Source: Halorubrum vacuolatum (lineage in GTDB: Archaea > Halobacteriota > Halobacteria > Halobacteriales > Haloferacaceae). Taken from it: a stretch of DNA of 64,000 nucleotides. Below are positions 18,267 through 27,880 of the stretch, one piece after another. Location of the stretch: the NCBI RefSeq assembly GCF_900188065.1, contig NZ_FZNQ01000005.1, positions 62,001 through 126,000 of the forward strand, written 5' to 3'. How positions within the stretch are numbered: position 1 is the first letter of the stretch; the number at the start of each line of letters is the position of its first letter. The translations under genes were made by a program, and so were the position numbers. Under the pieces are notes generated by a model. The model was not told where the DNA came from, ran no database searches, and saw only the letters and a program-made list of their open reading frames with translations.

Positions 18267-18884
18267 ATGACCACGGTTACCGATCTCATCGACCGGCTGG
18301 AAGCGGAGGCGGCGGCGGACGTGGATCCGGAAGCGACCCCCGACGTCGGGATCATCATGGGCTCCGATTCGGACCTTCCCGTCATGGACGGCGCACACGA
18401 GGCGCTGGCGGAGATCGGCTTCGCCGAGCAGACCGACTTCGACTCGCCGCCGTCGGCCCGCTTCACCTACGAGAGCTACGTCGTCTCCGCCCACCGAACG
18501 CCGGAACTGATGTACGCGTACGCGGGAACGGCGGCCGATCGCGGGATCGAGGTCGTCATCGCGGGCGCGGGCGGGAAATCCGCCGACCTGCCGAACATGA
18601 CCGCCTCCATCGCGTACCCGATCCCGGTCATCGGGGTCCCGGTCCAGGAGAAGTCGGTCGATTCGGTGATCGGGATGCCGACGGGCGCACCCATCGTCGC
18701 GGTCGACGCCGGCAAGTCGTTCAACGCGGGGCTCTCCGCGGCGCAGATCCTCGCCCGTGAACACGAACCGATCAGGAAGCGACTGATCGAGTATCACGAG
18801 AATTTACAAGGCGATGTTGCAGCGGTCTCGGCGGACCTGCACGACCTCGGTGTCGACGGGTTCCGCGAGAAACACGATCGGTGA
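18267..18884 (+). CDS. purE: N5-carboxyaminoimidazole ribonucleotide mutase
   Basis: A protein of 205 residues. PurE moves the carboxyl group of N5-CAIR to give CAIR in purine synthesis. The nucleotide-binding start GIIMGSDSDLPVM and catalytic SAHRTPELM segment are present, followed by AGAGGKSADLPNMTA. An N-terminal extension of about 27 residues precedes the core. CCTTATCGG lies about 30 bp before ATG 18267. The usual partner purK is not adjacent here. Confidence 0.96.
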   Translation: MTTVTDLIDRLEAEAAADVDPEATPDVGIIMGSDSDLPVMDGAHEALAEIGFAEQTDFDSPPSARFTYESYVVSAHRTPELMYAYAGTAADRGIEVVIAGAGGKSADLPNMTASIAYPIPVIGVPVQEKSVDSVIGMPTGAPIVAVDAGKSFNAGLSAAQILAREHEPIRKRLIEYHENLQGDVAAVSADLHDLGVDGFREKHDR

Positions 18885-18981
18885 GCCACATAGCTGACGC
18901 GCCATGGCGGGGAGCAGAAGCATGTCACTGCTGGAGCGGAGCGACGTGAGTATTGCTGCGCCTGCGCGAACGAGAATCAAC

Positions 18982-19021
18982 GCTTATGAGGGGGCGGTCC
19001 AAACCCCAGCACGTTACGGAG
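18982..19021 (+). promoter_or_regulatory. Promoter and Shine-Dalgarno site of the nuo operon
   Basis: GCTTATGAG (18982-18990) is a TATA candidate about 40 bp before nuoA ATG 19028. GGAG at 19018-19021 lies six bases before the start, so this operon probably has a short leader with a ribosome binding site, unlike most neighbours. Confidence 0.45.
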
Positions 19022-19027
19022 ACCTAC

Positions 19028-19447
19028 ATGAGCGATTGGATAGCGATCGGCGCACTGGCGGCCGTCGGCCTCCTCATCCCGGTAGCGATGATGGTAGTGT
19101 CGGCGCTGCTCCGTCCAAGCGTGCCGGAAACAGGAAAAAGTACCACCTACGAGTCCGGCGAGACGCCGACGGGCACGACGCGGATCCGGTTCAACATTCA
19201 GTACTACATGGTCGCGTTGTTGTTCGTCGTCTTCGACATCGAGACCGTGCTGTTGTTCCCGTGGGTTACGATCTACCGGCCGGCCCTCGAAGCGGGCGTT
19301 CCGATGATCGACCTGCTGTGGCCGATGCTCGCGTTCGTCGGCATCCTCGCCATCGGACTCGTCTGGGCGTGGCGGACGGGCGCGGTCAAATGGACCAGAA
19401 GCCCCCGCGCGACCCGCAGAAAAACGGAGCGTGAAGTCAACCAATGA
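19028..19447 (+). CDS. nuoA: NADH-quinone oxidoreductase-type subunit A
   Basis: A protein of 139 residues with three membrane helices. TTYESGETPTG is the conserved loop of NuoA near the quinone-site interface, and DIETVLLFPW is the helix-2 signature. It is the first gene of the nuo operon and overlaps nuoB by four bases. The extended frame upstream (18953) lacks family support, so I use ATG 19028. The basic C-terminal tail is a local feature. Confidence 0.93.
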   Translation: MSDWIAIGALAAVGLLIPVAMMVVSALLRPSVPETGKSTTYESGETPTGTTRIRFNIQYYMVALLFVVFDIETVLLFPWVTIYRPALEAGVPMIDLLWPMLAFVGILAIGLVWAWRTGAVKWTRSPRATRRKTEREVNQ

Positions 19448-20145
19448 GCAGCGAACAGCAACCGTTTATTACCGACGAATCGCGCGTGGTCACCGAGACC
19501 CGAGACAGCCGCATGACGGGACAGGGCGACCGGTTTAACTCCCGGCTGCGGGAGGCGTTCGGGTCCTCGCCGTTTATCCTCACCAAGTTCGATAAGTTCC
19601 TGAACTGGTGTCGTGGCTCCTCGATGTTCATGCTGCAGTTCGGGATCGCCTGCTGCAGCATCGAGATGATGCACACCTACGCGGTGAAACACGACCTCGA
19701 CCGCTTCGGCAGCGGGGTTCCCCGCGCGTCACCGCGGCAGGCCGACGTGATGATCGTCCCCGGCACGATCGTCTCGAAGTTCGCCCCGCGGATGAAACGC
19801 GTCTACGACCAGATGCCCGAGCCGAAGTTCGTCGTCGGGATGGGCTCGTGTACCATCTCCGGCGGCCCCTTCCAGGAGGGATACAACGTCATCAAGGGCG
19901 CGGAGGAGGTCATCCCGATGGACATTCACGTCCCCGGCTGTCCCCCGCGTCCCGAGGCGCTCGTCTACGGCGTCGTCAAACTCCAGGAGCGCGTCGCCAA
20001 CGGCGAGGCCGCCCCGGTGACCGTCAAGCCCTACGAGCTCGAACAGTTCGGCGACCTCGAACGCGACGAGCTGGTCGAGGCGCTCGTCGACCAGATCGAC
20101 GAAGACGAACTCGTTATGCGATACAACTTCGCTGATTCGCCATGA
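19444..20145 (+). CDS. nuoB: NADH-quinone oxidoreductase-type subunit B
   Basis: A protein of 233 residues carrying the terminal [4Fe-4S] cluster N2, which passes electrons to quinone. Ligands are in [10 protein letters not shown] (tandem cysteines), [11 protein letters not shown] and [10 protein letters not shown]. It joins the peripheral arm through NuoCD and NuoI. It overlaps both neighbours by four bases. The N-terminus of about 50 residues is an extension without known function. Confidence 0.96.
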   Translation: MSSEQQPFITDESRVVTETRDSRMTGQGDRFNSRLREAFGSSPFILTKFDKFLNWCRGSSMFMLQFGIACCSIEMMHTYAVKHDLDRFGSGVPRASPRQADVMIVPGTIVSKFAPRMKRVYDQMPEPKFVVGMGSCTISGGPFQEGYNVIKGAEEVIPMDIHVPGCPPRPEALVYGVVKLQERVANGEAAPVTVKPYELEQFGDLERDELVEALVDQIDEDELVMRYNFADSP

Positions 20146-21809
20146 GCCTGGAACCGCTCGACTCCCCCGACGCCGACGTCATTCCGGATCACACCCCGGA
20201 GGAGCTTGAGGCGCTGCTCGGTGACCTCGTGCTCGCTCGCGACGACCACCTGAACGCACCCGGGTTCGTCATCCGACCGGACACCGTTCAGGAGACGCTC
20301 TCGATCCTCAAAGAGCAGGCCGGCTACGATCACCTCTCGCTCGTCTCCGCCCAGGAGTACGAGAACCGCTATGAGTCGATCTATCACCTGAAGAAGTTCG
20401 ACGACCCGACCCAGGAGGTGAGCGTCGTCGTCCCCGCCGATAAGGACAACCCGGTCTCACAGTCCGGTGAAGCCGTCTTCCGGACGGCCGACTGGCACGA
20501 GCGCGAGGCGTACGACCTCGTCGGGATCGAGTACGACGACCATCCCGACCTCCGTCGGATCCTCCTCCCGGAGACGTGGCAGGGCCATCCGCTCTCGCTC
20601 GATTACGACATGAACCAGCCGCAGATCGCGGCGCTGCCGGCACACGTCAACCCGATCCAGGACCACCATCGGGACGACGAGTCGGACACGATGTTCCTCA
20701 ACATCGGTCCCCACCACCCGGCGACCCACGGCGTGCTCCATTTAAAAACGGTGCTCGACGGCGAACAGGTCGTCGACGTCGAGTCCGACATCGGCTACCT
20801 CCACCGGTGTGAGGAGCAGATGGCCCAGAGCGGAACCTACCGCCACCAGATCATGCCGTACCCCGATCGGTGGGACTACATCTCGGCGGGGCTGTTAAAC
20901 GAATGGGCGTACGCACGCGCGGCCGAGGACCTCGCGGACATCGAGGTCCCCGAGTACGCACAGGTCATCCGCACCATGGGCGCGGAGATGTGCCGTATCG
21001 CCGCGCACATGTTGGCGTTGGCGACGTTCGCGCTCGACGTGAACGGCGACTTCACCGCGACGTTCATGTACGCGATCAACGACCGCGAGCGCGTGCAGAA
21101 CCTCCTGGAGGATCTCACGGGCCAGCGGCTCATGTTCAACTACTTCCGGCTCGGCGGGGTCGTCTGGGACCTCCCCGAACCGCGCGAGGAGTTCTTCTCG
21201 AAGACGCGCGACTTCCTCGACCAGCTGCCCGGAAACATCGAGGAGTACCACAACCTCGTCACCTCGAACGAGATCTTCCAGATGCGGACGATCGACACCG
21301 GCATCCTGCCGCCGGAGGTCGCAAAGAACTACGGCGCGACCGGTCCGGTCCTGCGCGGTTCGGGCGTCGATTACGACCTCCGCCGTGACGACCCCTACGG
21401 CTACTACGACGAACTCGACTGGGACGTCATCACCGAGGACGGCTGTGACAACTACAGCCGCCTGCTCGTCCGGATGCAGGAGGTCGAGGAGTCCGCGAAG
21501 ATCATCGGACAGTGTGTCGACCTGCTGGAGGACTGGCCGGAGGACGAGCGAACGATCCAGGCGAACGTCCCGCGCACCCTGCGCCCGGACGACGACACCG
21601 AGGTCTACCGCGCCGTCGAGGCCGCAAAGGGCGAACTCGGGATCTACATCCGATCGGACGGGACGGACAAGCCGGCGCGATTCAAGATCCGCTCGCCGTG
21701 TTTCTCGAACCTGCAGACGCTGCCGGAGATGGCGAACGGGGAGTACATCCCTGACGTGATCGCCGCGCTCGGCAGCCTGGACATCGTGCTCGGGGAGGTG
21801 GACCGCTAA
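20142..21809 (+). CDS. nuoCD: Fused NADH-quinone oxidoreductase-type subunit C/D
   Basis: A protein of 555 residues. Residues about 1-175 are NuoC (ERSYDLVGIEYDDHPDLRRIL-type block, here EREAYDLVGIEYDDHPDLRR). Residues about 185-555 are NuoD, related to the large subunit of NiFe hydrogenases. NIGPHHPATHGVLHL carries the quinone-site histidines, and DIGYLHRCEEQMAQ is also present. The nickel-binding cysteines of hydrogenases are absent, as expected. C-D fusion is common in haloarchaea. Translationally coupled to nuoB. Confidence 0.96.
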   Translation: MSLEPLDSPDADVIPDHTPEELEALLGDLVLARDDHLNAPGFVIRPDTVQETLSILKEQAGYDHLSLVSAQEYENRYESIYHLKKFDDPTQEVSVVVPADKDNPVSQSGEAVFRTADWHEREAYDLVGIEYDDHPDLRRILLPETWQGHPLSLDYDMNQPQIAALPAHVNPIQDHHRDDESDTMFLNIGPHHPATHGVLHLKTVLDGEQVVDVESDIGYLHRCEEQMAQSGTYRHQIMPYPDRWDYISAGLLNEWAYARAAEDLADIEVPEYAQVIRTMGAEMCRIAAHMLALATFALDVNGDFTATFMYAINDRERVQNLLEDLTGQRLMFNYFRLGGVVWDLPEPREEFFSKTRDFLDQLPGNIEEYHNLVTSNEIFQMRTIDTGILPPEVAKNYGATGPVLRGSGVDYDLRRDDPYGYYDELDWDVITEDGCDNYSRLLVRMQEVEESAKIIGQCVDLLEDWPEDERTIQANVPRTLRPDDDTEVYRAVEAAKGELGIYIRSDGTDKPARFKIRSPCFSNLQTLPEMANGEYIPDVIAALGSLDIVLGEVDR

Positions 21810-22882
21810 TGGCGGACGCCCCGGCACAGCTGTTCCCCGAGTTCCTCGTCGACACCTTCGGGCTGCCGGGCGTGCTCGGCGAGGTCGTCGCGGCGCTGAT
21901 CGCGGCGTTCGTCGTCGGCAACATCGTCCTCGCGTTTACCGGCGTCGCCGGTCCGTGGGCGAAACGGAAGATCACGGCGGCGTTCACGGACCGGATCGCC
22001 GTCAGCCGGGTCGGCCCGTTCGGGCTGCTCATCATCCCGGCGTCGGCGGTCCAGCTCCTCGCGAAGGAGCTCATCGTTCCCGAGGGCGTCGACCGCCCGA
22101 CGTGGGACCTCGCGCCGATCATCCTGCCGGCCTCGGCGCTGCTCGGGTTCGCGGTCATTCCGATGGGACAGATCGGGCCGGTGAACCTCCATCTCGCGGA
22201 TCCGGAGGTCGGATTCGCGCTCGTGTTCGCGTTCGCCTCCATCGCCTCCGTCTCGTTGGTGATGGCGGGCTACGGCTCGAACAACAAGTACTCCATGCTC
22301 GGCGGGCTTCGTGCGGTCGCACAGAACCTCGCCTATGAGATCCCGCTCATCGTCACCGCGATGTCGGTCGTGATCTTCGCGGGGACGTTGGAGATGAGCG
22401 GCATCGTCGCCGCCCAGAGCGAGACGCTCGTTTCGATCGGTGGCTTCGACATTCCGGCGTGGTACGCGCTCGTAAATCCGTTCGCGTTCGTGTTGTTCCT
22501 CGCGGCGAACATGGCGGAGATCGGCCGCAACCCGTTCGACATCCCGGAGGCACCGACGGAGATCGTCGCGGGGTATCAGACGGAGTACTCCTCGTCGTAT
22601 TTCGTGTTGTTCTACCTCGGCGAGTTCGTCCACATCTTCCTCGGCGGGGCGATCCTCGCGGTGACGTTCCTCGGCGGTCCCGCCGGCCCCGGCCCGGAGA
22701 GCATTAGCTTCCTCTGGTTCGTGGTGAAAGTCTGGGGCTTCTTCCTGTTCACGCAGTGGTGCCGCTCGGCGCTGCCGCGTGTCCGCATCGACCAGCTGAT
22801 CGAGATCGGCTGGAAGGGGATGCTCGTGTTATCGTTCGCGAACCTGGTGCTCACGGCCGTAATCGTGGGGGTGATCGCATAA
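21809..22882 (+). CDS. nuoH: NADH-quinone oxidoreductase-type subunit H
   Basis: A protein of 357 residues with eight or nine membrane helices, which joins the peripheral arm to the proton channels and forms part of the quinone chamber. NPFDIPEAPTEIVAGYQTEY is the family signature, and GSNNKYSMLGGLRAVAQNL contains conserved charged residues of the E-channel. ATG 21809 overlaps the nuoCD stop by one base; its own stop overlaps the nuoI start by one base. Confidence 0.96.
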   Translation: MADAPAQLFPEFLVDTFGLPGVLGEVVAALIAAFVVGNIVLAFTGVAGPWAKRKITAAFTDRIAVSRVGPFGLLIIPASAVQLLAKELIVPEGVDRPTWDLAPIILPASALLGFAVIPMGQIGPVNLHLADPEVGFALVFAFASIASVSLVMAGYGSNNKYSMLGGLRAVAQNLAYEIPLIVTAMSVVIFAGTLEMSGIVAAQSETLVSIGGFDIPAWYALVNPFAFVLFLAANMAEIGRNPFDIPEAPTEIVAGYQTEYSSSYFVLFYLGEFVHIFLGGAILAVTFLGGPAGPGPESISFLWFVVKVWGFFLFTQWCRSALPRVRIDQLIEIGWKGMLVLSFANLVLTAVIVGVIA

Positions 22883-23343
22883 TGATCGGATTAATGAAAT
22901 CGATGGCAACGACGATGAAACACGCCCTGGACGGCAAGACGTACACGGTGAAATACCCCGAGGACGCCCCGGACGTCAGTCCCCGGTTCCGCGGCGTCCA
23001 CAAGTTCAGCCAGGAGCGGTGTATCTGGTGTCGACAGTGTGAGAACGTCTGTCCGAACGATACGATCCAGATCGTTCAGGACGACCAGCGCAACGGCGAG
23101 CAGTACAACCTCCACATCGGCCAGTGTATCTACTGCCGGCTGTGTGAGGAGGTCTGTCCGGTGGATGCGATCCTGTTGACGCAGAACTTCGAGTTCACCG
23201 CGGACGCGAAAGACGAGTTCGTCTACAACAAAGAACAGCTCAAGAACGTCCCGTGGTACAAGGGTATCGACCCGCTCGAATCCCGTAACCCCGATCGCAG
23301 CGCGTGGATCGGCGAGGGTGACGGCGAAGTCGACTACCAGTAG
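22882..23343 (+). CDS. nuoI: NADH-quinone oxidoreductase-type subunit I
   Basis: A protein of 153 residues with two classic [4Fe-4S] motifs: CIWCRQCENVCP and CIYCRLCEEVCP (clusters N6a and N6b). An amphipathic N-terminus lies on the membrane. The longer frame from 22756 runs within nuoH, so I start at ATG 22882, directly at the nuoH stop. It transfers electrons to NuoB. Because no EFG genes follow, this subunit is the likely docking site of the unknown electron donor. Confidence 0.96.
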   Translation: MIGLMKSMATTMKHALDGKTYTVKYPEDAPDVSPRFRGVHKFSQERCIWCRQCENVCPNDTIQIVQDDQRNGEQYNLHIGQCIYCRLCEEVCPVDAILLTQNFEFTADAKDEFVYNKEQLKNVPWYKGIDPLESRNPDRSAWIGEGDGEVDYQ

Positions 23344-23392
23344 CGGGACCGTCTCGAAATCTTCAAAGGGCTTCTCATAGGACACAGATACA

Positions 23393-23659
23393 ATGGTTAC
23401 TGAAACCATCGCGTTCGCGCTGTTCGCCGCGGTGACGTTGGCGTTCAGCTTGGGCGTCGTCTTGGCGCGCGACACGTTCCATGCCGCGCTGCTTTTAGGC
23501 GGTGCCCTGACGAGCGTCGCGGTGCATTACGTGATGTTGCAGGCGGAGTTCATCGCCGCCATGCAGATCCTCGTCTACGTGGGCGGGGTTCTCATCCTCG
23601 TCACGTTCGCCGTGATGCTCACGCGATCGGAACGGGAAACGGAGGTGAGTAGCACATGA
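23393..23659 (+). CDS. nuoJ1: NADH-quinone oxidoreductase-type subunit J, N-terminal half
   Basis: A protein of 88 residues with three membrane helices matching the first half of NuoJ (LLGGALTSVAVHYVMLQAEFIAAMQILVYVGG region, residues about 34-65). In most bacteria NuoJ is one protein; here it is split into two ORFs overlapping by four bases. The pattern VMLQAEFIAA...LVYVGGVLIL contains the helix with the pi-bulge known in NuoJ. Preceded by a 49-bp gap after nuoI. Confidence 0.92.
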   Translation: MVTETIAFALFAAVTLAFSLGVVLARDTFHAALLLGGALTSVAVHYVMLQAEFIAAMQILVYVGGVLILVTFAVMLTRSERETEVSST

Positions 23660-24006
23660 GCGAGACGCGCGGATCGAACCGGATCGTCGCGGCGGTCGCG
23701 GCCGGCTCCCTGTTCGCCCTGCTGGCGATCACGGCGATCACCGCGGAGTTCGAGGAGGCGGCCGGCTTCCCCGAGGGGGAGTCGGTGATCCACAACATCG
23801 GCTACGCCCTGTTCAACCTCGGCGGTCACGACGTCGCGACGATCCCCTCCGAGGGGTTCCTCGCGGCGTTTTTGATCGTCGCCTTGGCGCTCGACGTCGC
23901 CGTTGACGGGGCGATCTATCTCGCGAAACGTGAGGAGGACGGGACGATCATCTCGGCGGTCGGGACGGCGTTCACCGACGGCGGTAAGGATGGGGGTGAG
24001 CGCTGA
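23656..24006 (+). CDS. nuoJ2: NADH-quinone oxidoreductase-type subunit J, C-terminal half
   Basis: A protein of 116 residues with two membrane helices corresponding to the second half of NuoJ. An outside loop with IHNIGYALFNLGGHD precedes the last helix (FLAAFLIVALALDVAVDGAIYL). The ORF overlaps nuoJ1 by four bases and ends one base into the nuoK start. Similarity is weaker than for other subunits; position in the operon supports the assignment. Confidence 0.85.
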   Translation: MSETRGSNRIVAAVAAGSLFALLAITAITAEFEEAAGFPEGESVIHNIGYALFNLGGHDVATIPSEGFLAAFLIVALALDVAVDGAIYLAKREEDGTIISAVGTAFTDGGKDGGER

Positions 24007-24308
24007 TGGTGCCCGTTGAGTGGTATCTCATTCTCGCCTCGGCGGTGTTCTGTATCGGGCTGTTCGGCGTGCTCACCCGGCGTGATGCGCTGTATTTCCT
24101 GATGAGCGTCGAGCTCATGATGAACGCCGCGAACATCAACCTCGTCGCGTTCGCGCTCTACTACGGCGACCTGACGGGACAGGTGTTCGCGCTGTTCGTC
24201 ATCGCGCTCGCCGCCGCGGAGGTCGCCATCGGCATCGGCATCATCCTCGTGTTATATCGAAACTTCGGTGAGACTGACGTGACCGTTCCGACGGAGATGA
24301 GGTGGTAA
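24006..24308 (+). CDS. nuoK: NADH-quinone oxidoreductase-type subunit K
   Basis: A protein of 100 residues with three membrane helices. Two conserved glutamates needed for proton transfer are visible: in MSVELMMNAANINLVAF and in ALAAAEVAIGIGIIL. Length and pattern match NuoK/MrpC-type proteins exactly. Coupled to nuoJ2. Confidence 0.96.
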   Translation: MVPVEWYLILASAVFCIGLFGVLTRRDALYFLMSVELMMNAANINLVAFALYYGDLTGQVFALFVIALAAAEVAIGIGIILVLYRNFGETDVTVPTEMRW

Positions 24309-24310
24309 CG

Positions 24311-26344
24311 ATGGTGGACGCATTCGCATACGTTCCGGCGATCGTCTTACTGCCGTTCTTCTCGTTCCTCGTGGCGCTCGGGGGCGGCAAGTACCTCCCG
24401 AAGGGCGGCGCGTTCGGCGGCATTGCGGCGACCGCGGGATCGTTCGTGTTGTCGATCTGGGTCGCAGTGACCGTTCTCGGCGGTCGGACGTACAACGAGA
24501 CGCTCTACACGTGGGCCGGCGGCGAGCAGTTCGAGTTGACCTTCGGGCTGCTCATCGACCCGCTCTCGGCGCTCATGCTCGTCATCGTGACGCTCATCGC
24601 GCTGTTGGTCCACGTGTTCTCGCTGGGCTACATGAACGACGAGGGCGAGACCGGCTTGCCGCGGTATTACGCCGGCCTCGGCCTCTTTACGGCGTCCATG
24701 CTCGGGTTCGTCGTCGCCGACAACCTGCTCATGGCGTTCATGTTCTTCGAGCTGGTCGGGCTCTGCTCGTACCTGCTCATCGGCTTCCACTTCCGGCAGG
24801 AAGGGCCGCCATCGGCGGCGAAGAAGGCGTTCTTAGTCACCCGGTTCGGGGACTACTTCTTCCTGATCGGCGTCGTCGCCGTCTTCGCGACGTTCGGCAC
24901 CGCGCAGTTCGCCGGCGACGGGTCGTTCCCCGTGCTGGCCGAACAGGCGCTGAACGGCGAGTTCGACGCGTGGACGCCGCTCGGGCTCGACGTCGGCACG
25001 TGGTTCACGCTCGTGGGCCTGCTCGTGCTCGGCGGGGTCGTCGGCAAGTCCGCACAGTTCCCGCTACACACCTGGCTGCCGGACGCGATGGAGGGTCCAA
25101 CGCCCGTCTCCGCGCTGATTCACGCCGCGACGATGGTCGCCGCGGGCGTCTACCTCGTCGCCCGGATGTTCGGCTTCTACGCGCTCACCCCGACGACGCT
25201 CGCGATCATCGCGTTCATCGGCGGGTTCACGGCGCTGTTCGCCGCCACGATGGGCGTCGTCAAGGAGGAGCTGAAACAGGTGCTCGCGTACTCCACCATC
25301 TCACAGTACGGCTACATGATGCTCGCGCTCGGTGCGGGTTCCTACGTCGCCGCGACCTTCCACCTGATGACCCACGCCTTCTTCAAGGCGCTGTTGTTCC
25401 TCGGGGCGGGGTCGGTGATCATCGCGATGCACCACAACGAGAACATGTGGGACATGGGCGGATTGAAGGACAAGATGCCCGTGACCTACGCCACGTTCCT
25501 CGCGGGCTCGCTCGCGCTCGCGGGGATCTTCCCGTTCTCCGGATTCTGGTCGAAAGACGAGATCCTCTATGAGGCGTTCATCCATGGCCTCAACGAGCCG
25601 CTGTTGCTTGGCGGCTGGATCATGGGACTGCTCGCGGTGCCCGTCACCGCCTTCTACACGTTCCGGATGGTCTTTTTGACCTTCCACGGGGAGCCACGCT
25701 CGGCGCTCGCGCGTGATCCCGAGCCGGTTCGCTGGAACGTGAAGGGGCCGCTGTCGGTGCTCGGCGTGCTCGCGGTCGTCGCCGGCTTCGTGAACATGGT
25801 GCCGGTCCAGAAGCTGCTCGGCGTCGAGGGGATCGACCTCCTCAGCCAGTGGCTCGACAACGAGTTCGGCGGCATCGAGGGCGTCGGGTACTCCGCGTAC
25901 AACGACCTGCTCGCGACCTACGCCGGCTACGAGGCCGGCACCATCGCCGGCAGTGAGGAGATAACCCTGATCGTGGCGGCCGGGCTCGGGCTCGGGCTCG
26001 CCGTTCTCGGGCTCCTCGTCGCTTGGCTGCTCTACAGGGCCCCGGAACCGACCGAACACACCGAGAAGCTCGGCGGCGCGAAGGACGTCCTGTACAACAA
26101 CTACTATCAGGACGAGTTCCAGGTGTGGCTCGCCTACCGGACCGAGGACGTCGCCGGCGGCGCGAACGTCTTCGACCAGGGCGTTATCGACGGCGTCGTC
26201 AACGGGATCTCCTCGGTCAGCCTTGCGGGCGGCGAGCGGGTTCGCCGCATCCAGACCGGGCTCGTCACCCACTACGCCGCCATGCTGACGCTCGGGCTGG
26301 TCGCGCTGATCGTCGTCCTCGGCGTTACAGGGGGGTGGTTTTAA
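24311..26344 (+). CDS. nuoL: NADH-quinone oxidoreductase-type subunit L
   Basis: A proton-pumping antiporter-like subunit of 677 residues with about 16 membrane segments and the long lateral helix near the C-terminus. The broken-helix signature WLPDAMEGPTPVSALIHAATMVAAGVYL-type block lies at about residues 256-283, with key lysines and glutamate in the preceding helices. A GTG at 24302 could add three residues, but ATG 24311 directly follows the nuoK stop. The stop TAA adjoins nuoM ATG 26345. Confidence 0.96.
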   Translation: MVDAFAYVPAIVLLPFFSFLVALGGGKYLPKGGAFGGIAATAGSFVLSIWVAVTVLGGRTYNETLYTWAGGEQFELTFGLLIDPLSALMLVIVTLIALLVHVFSLGYMNDEGETGLPRYYAGLGLFTASMLGFVVADNLLMAFMFFELVGLCSYLLIGFHFRQEGPPSAAKKAFLVTRFGDYFFLIGVVAVFATFGTAQFAGDGSFPVLAEQALNGEFDAWTPLGLDVGTWFTLVGLLVLGGVVGKSAQFPLHTWLPDAMEGPTPVSALIHAATMVAAGVYLVARMFGFYALTPTTLAIIAFIGGFTALFAATMGVVKEELKQVLAYSTISQYGYMMLALGAGSYVAATFHLMTHAFFKALLFLGAGSVIIAMHHNENMWDMGGLKDKMPVTYATFLAGSLALAGIFPFSGFWSKDEILYEAFIHGLNEPLLLGGWIMGLLAVPVTAFYTFRMVFLTFHGEPRSALARDPEPVRWNVKGPLSVLGVLAVVAGFVNMVPVQKLLGVEGIDLLSQWLDNEFGGIEGVGYSAYNDLLATYAGYEAGTIAGSEEITLIVAAGLGLGLAVLGLLVAWLLYRAPEPTEHTEKLGGAKDVLYNNYYQDEFQVWLAYRTEDVAGGANVFDQGVIDGVVNGISSVSLAGGERVRRIQTGLVTHYAAMLTLGLVALIVVLGVTGGWF

Positions 26345-27880
26345 ATGATTATCGAAGCACTCATCGGATTCACGTTCGTGGCCGCGCTACTGGTCCTGCT
26401 CGCGCCGAACGAGTGGGCCGGCCGACTCGCGTTCGCACTCAGTCTGGTTCCCTTCGTCGGGAGCCTCTACCTGTGGTGGGGGTTCGAAGCCGGCGGCAAC
26501 GCCCTCACGGGCGGCGCCATCGCCTTCGAGTCACGGATCGAATGGCTGGAGATCGGCGGTCGCTCGGTGTCGTGGTTCGTCGGGCTGGACGGCATTAGCC
26601 TCCCGCTCGTCGTGCTCACGACGTTCCTCGTGCCGCTGGCGATCGTCAGCGCATGGACGCCGATCGACACCCGTCAGAGCCAGTTCTACGGGTTGATGTT
26701 GTTCATGGAGGCGAACCTCTTGGGCGTCTTCATGGCGCTCGATTTCTTCCTCTGGTTCATCTTCTGGGAGGCCGTCCTCGTGCCGATGTACTTCCTCATC
26801 GGCGTCTGGGGCGGCCCGCGCCGGAAGTACGCCGCGATCAAGTTCTTCGTCTACACGAACGCGGCCTCGCTCGTCATGTTCATCGGGTTTATGGCGCTCG
26901 TCTTCGGACTCGGCGACTCGGTGAGCTCGTTCGGCCTGCCGGAGATCACCCAGGCGCTCGCGGCTGGCGAGCTCGGCATGTGGTTCGGGATTCCGCCCGA
27001 GACGCTCGCGATGGCGGCGTTCCTCGCGATGTTCTTCGGCTTCGCGGTGAAGGTGCCGATCGTCCCGGTCCACACGTGGCTGCCCGACGCCCACGTCGAG
27101 GCGCCGACGCCGGTGTCGGTGATGCTGGCCGGCGTCCTCCTGAAGATGGGGACGTACGCGCTGTTGCGGTACAACTTCACCATGCTCCCCGATCAGGCCT
27201 CGCTGCTCGCCATCCCGATCGCCGTGATCGCCGTGATCAGCGTGATCTACGGCGCGATGTTGGCGCTGGCCCAGAAGGACCTCAAGCGGATCGTCGCGTA
27301 CTCGTCGGTCTCCTCGATGGGGTACGTCATCCTCGGGCTCGTCGTGTTCACGGAGTACGGGGTCGGCGGCGCGACCTTCCAGATGGTCGCACACGGCCTC
27401 ATCTCGGGGCTGATGTTCATGGCCGTCGGCGTCGTCTACAACGCGACGCATACCCGGATGGTCGACGACATGGCCGGCATGGCGGATCGGATGCCCATCG
27501 CGGTCGGCATCCTCGTCGCCGGCGCGTTCGCGTACATGGGGCTGCCGCTGATGGCGGGCTTCGCCGGGGAGTTCTTCATCTTCGTCGGCGCCTTCGGCGC
27601 TGACGCGGCGCTCCCGTACGCGCCCGTCTTCACCGCGTTAGCGATGTTCGGTATCGTCATCGTCGCCGGCTACCTGCTGTCGGCGATGCAGAAGACGCTG
27701 TTCGGGCCGTTCCGGCTCGAAACCGACTACGAGGTCGGTCCCGCACCGTTCCACGACGTCGCGCCGCTCGGCGTGCTGCTCGCGGCGATCATCGTGCTCG
27801 GCGTTGCACCCGACCTGTTCTTCGAGATGATCCGTGATGCTGCGCTGCCGGTCGTCGAGGGGGTGAGCGTCGATGGTTGA
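26345..27880 (+). CDS. nuoM: NADH-quinone oxidoreductase-type subunit M
   Basis: A proton-pumping subunit of 511 residues with about 14 membrane segments. LPDAHVEAPTPVSVMLAG is the antiporter-family signature, and the preceding FFGFAVKVPIVPVHTWL holds the conserved lysine. WFIFWEAVLVPMYFLIG carries the essential glutamate of helix 5. It starts immediately after nuoL and overlaps nuoN by eight bases. Confidence 0.96.
   Translation: MIIEALIGFTFVAALLVLLAPNEWAGRLAFALSLVPFVGSLYLWWGFEAGGNALTGGAIAFESRIEWLEIGGRSVSWFVGLDGISLPLVVLTTFLVPLAIVSAWTPIDTRQSQFYGLMLFMEANLLGVFMALDFFLWFIFWEAVLVPMYFLIGVWGGPRRKYAAIKFFVYTNAASLVMFIGFMALVFGLGDSVSSFGLPEITQALAAGELGMWFGIPPETLAMAAFLAMFFGFAVKVPIVPVHTWLPDAHVEAPTPVSVMLAGVLLKMGTYALLRYNFTMLPDQASLLAIPIAVIAVISVIYGAMLALAQKDLKRIVAYSSVSSMGYVILGLVVFTEYGVGGATFQMVAHGLISGLMFMAVGVVYNATHTRMVDDMAGMADRMPIAVGILVAGAFAYMGLPLMAGFAGEFFIFVGAFGADAALPYAPVFTALAMFGIVIVAGYLLSAMQKTLFGPFRLETDYEVGPAPFHDVAPLGVLLAAIIVLGVAPDLFFEMIRDAALPVVEGVSVDG

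Noticed and set aside
20895-21827. 310-codon minus-strand frame
   Set aside because: Shadow of nuoCD; no motif and opposite to a strongly conserved gene.
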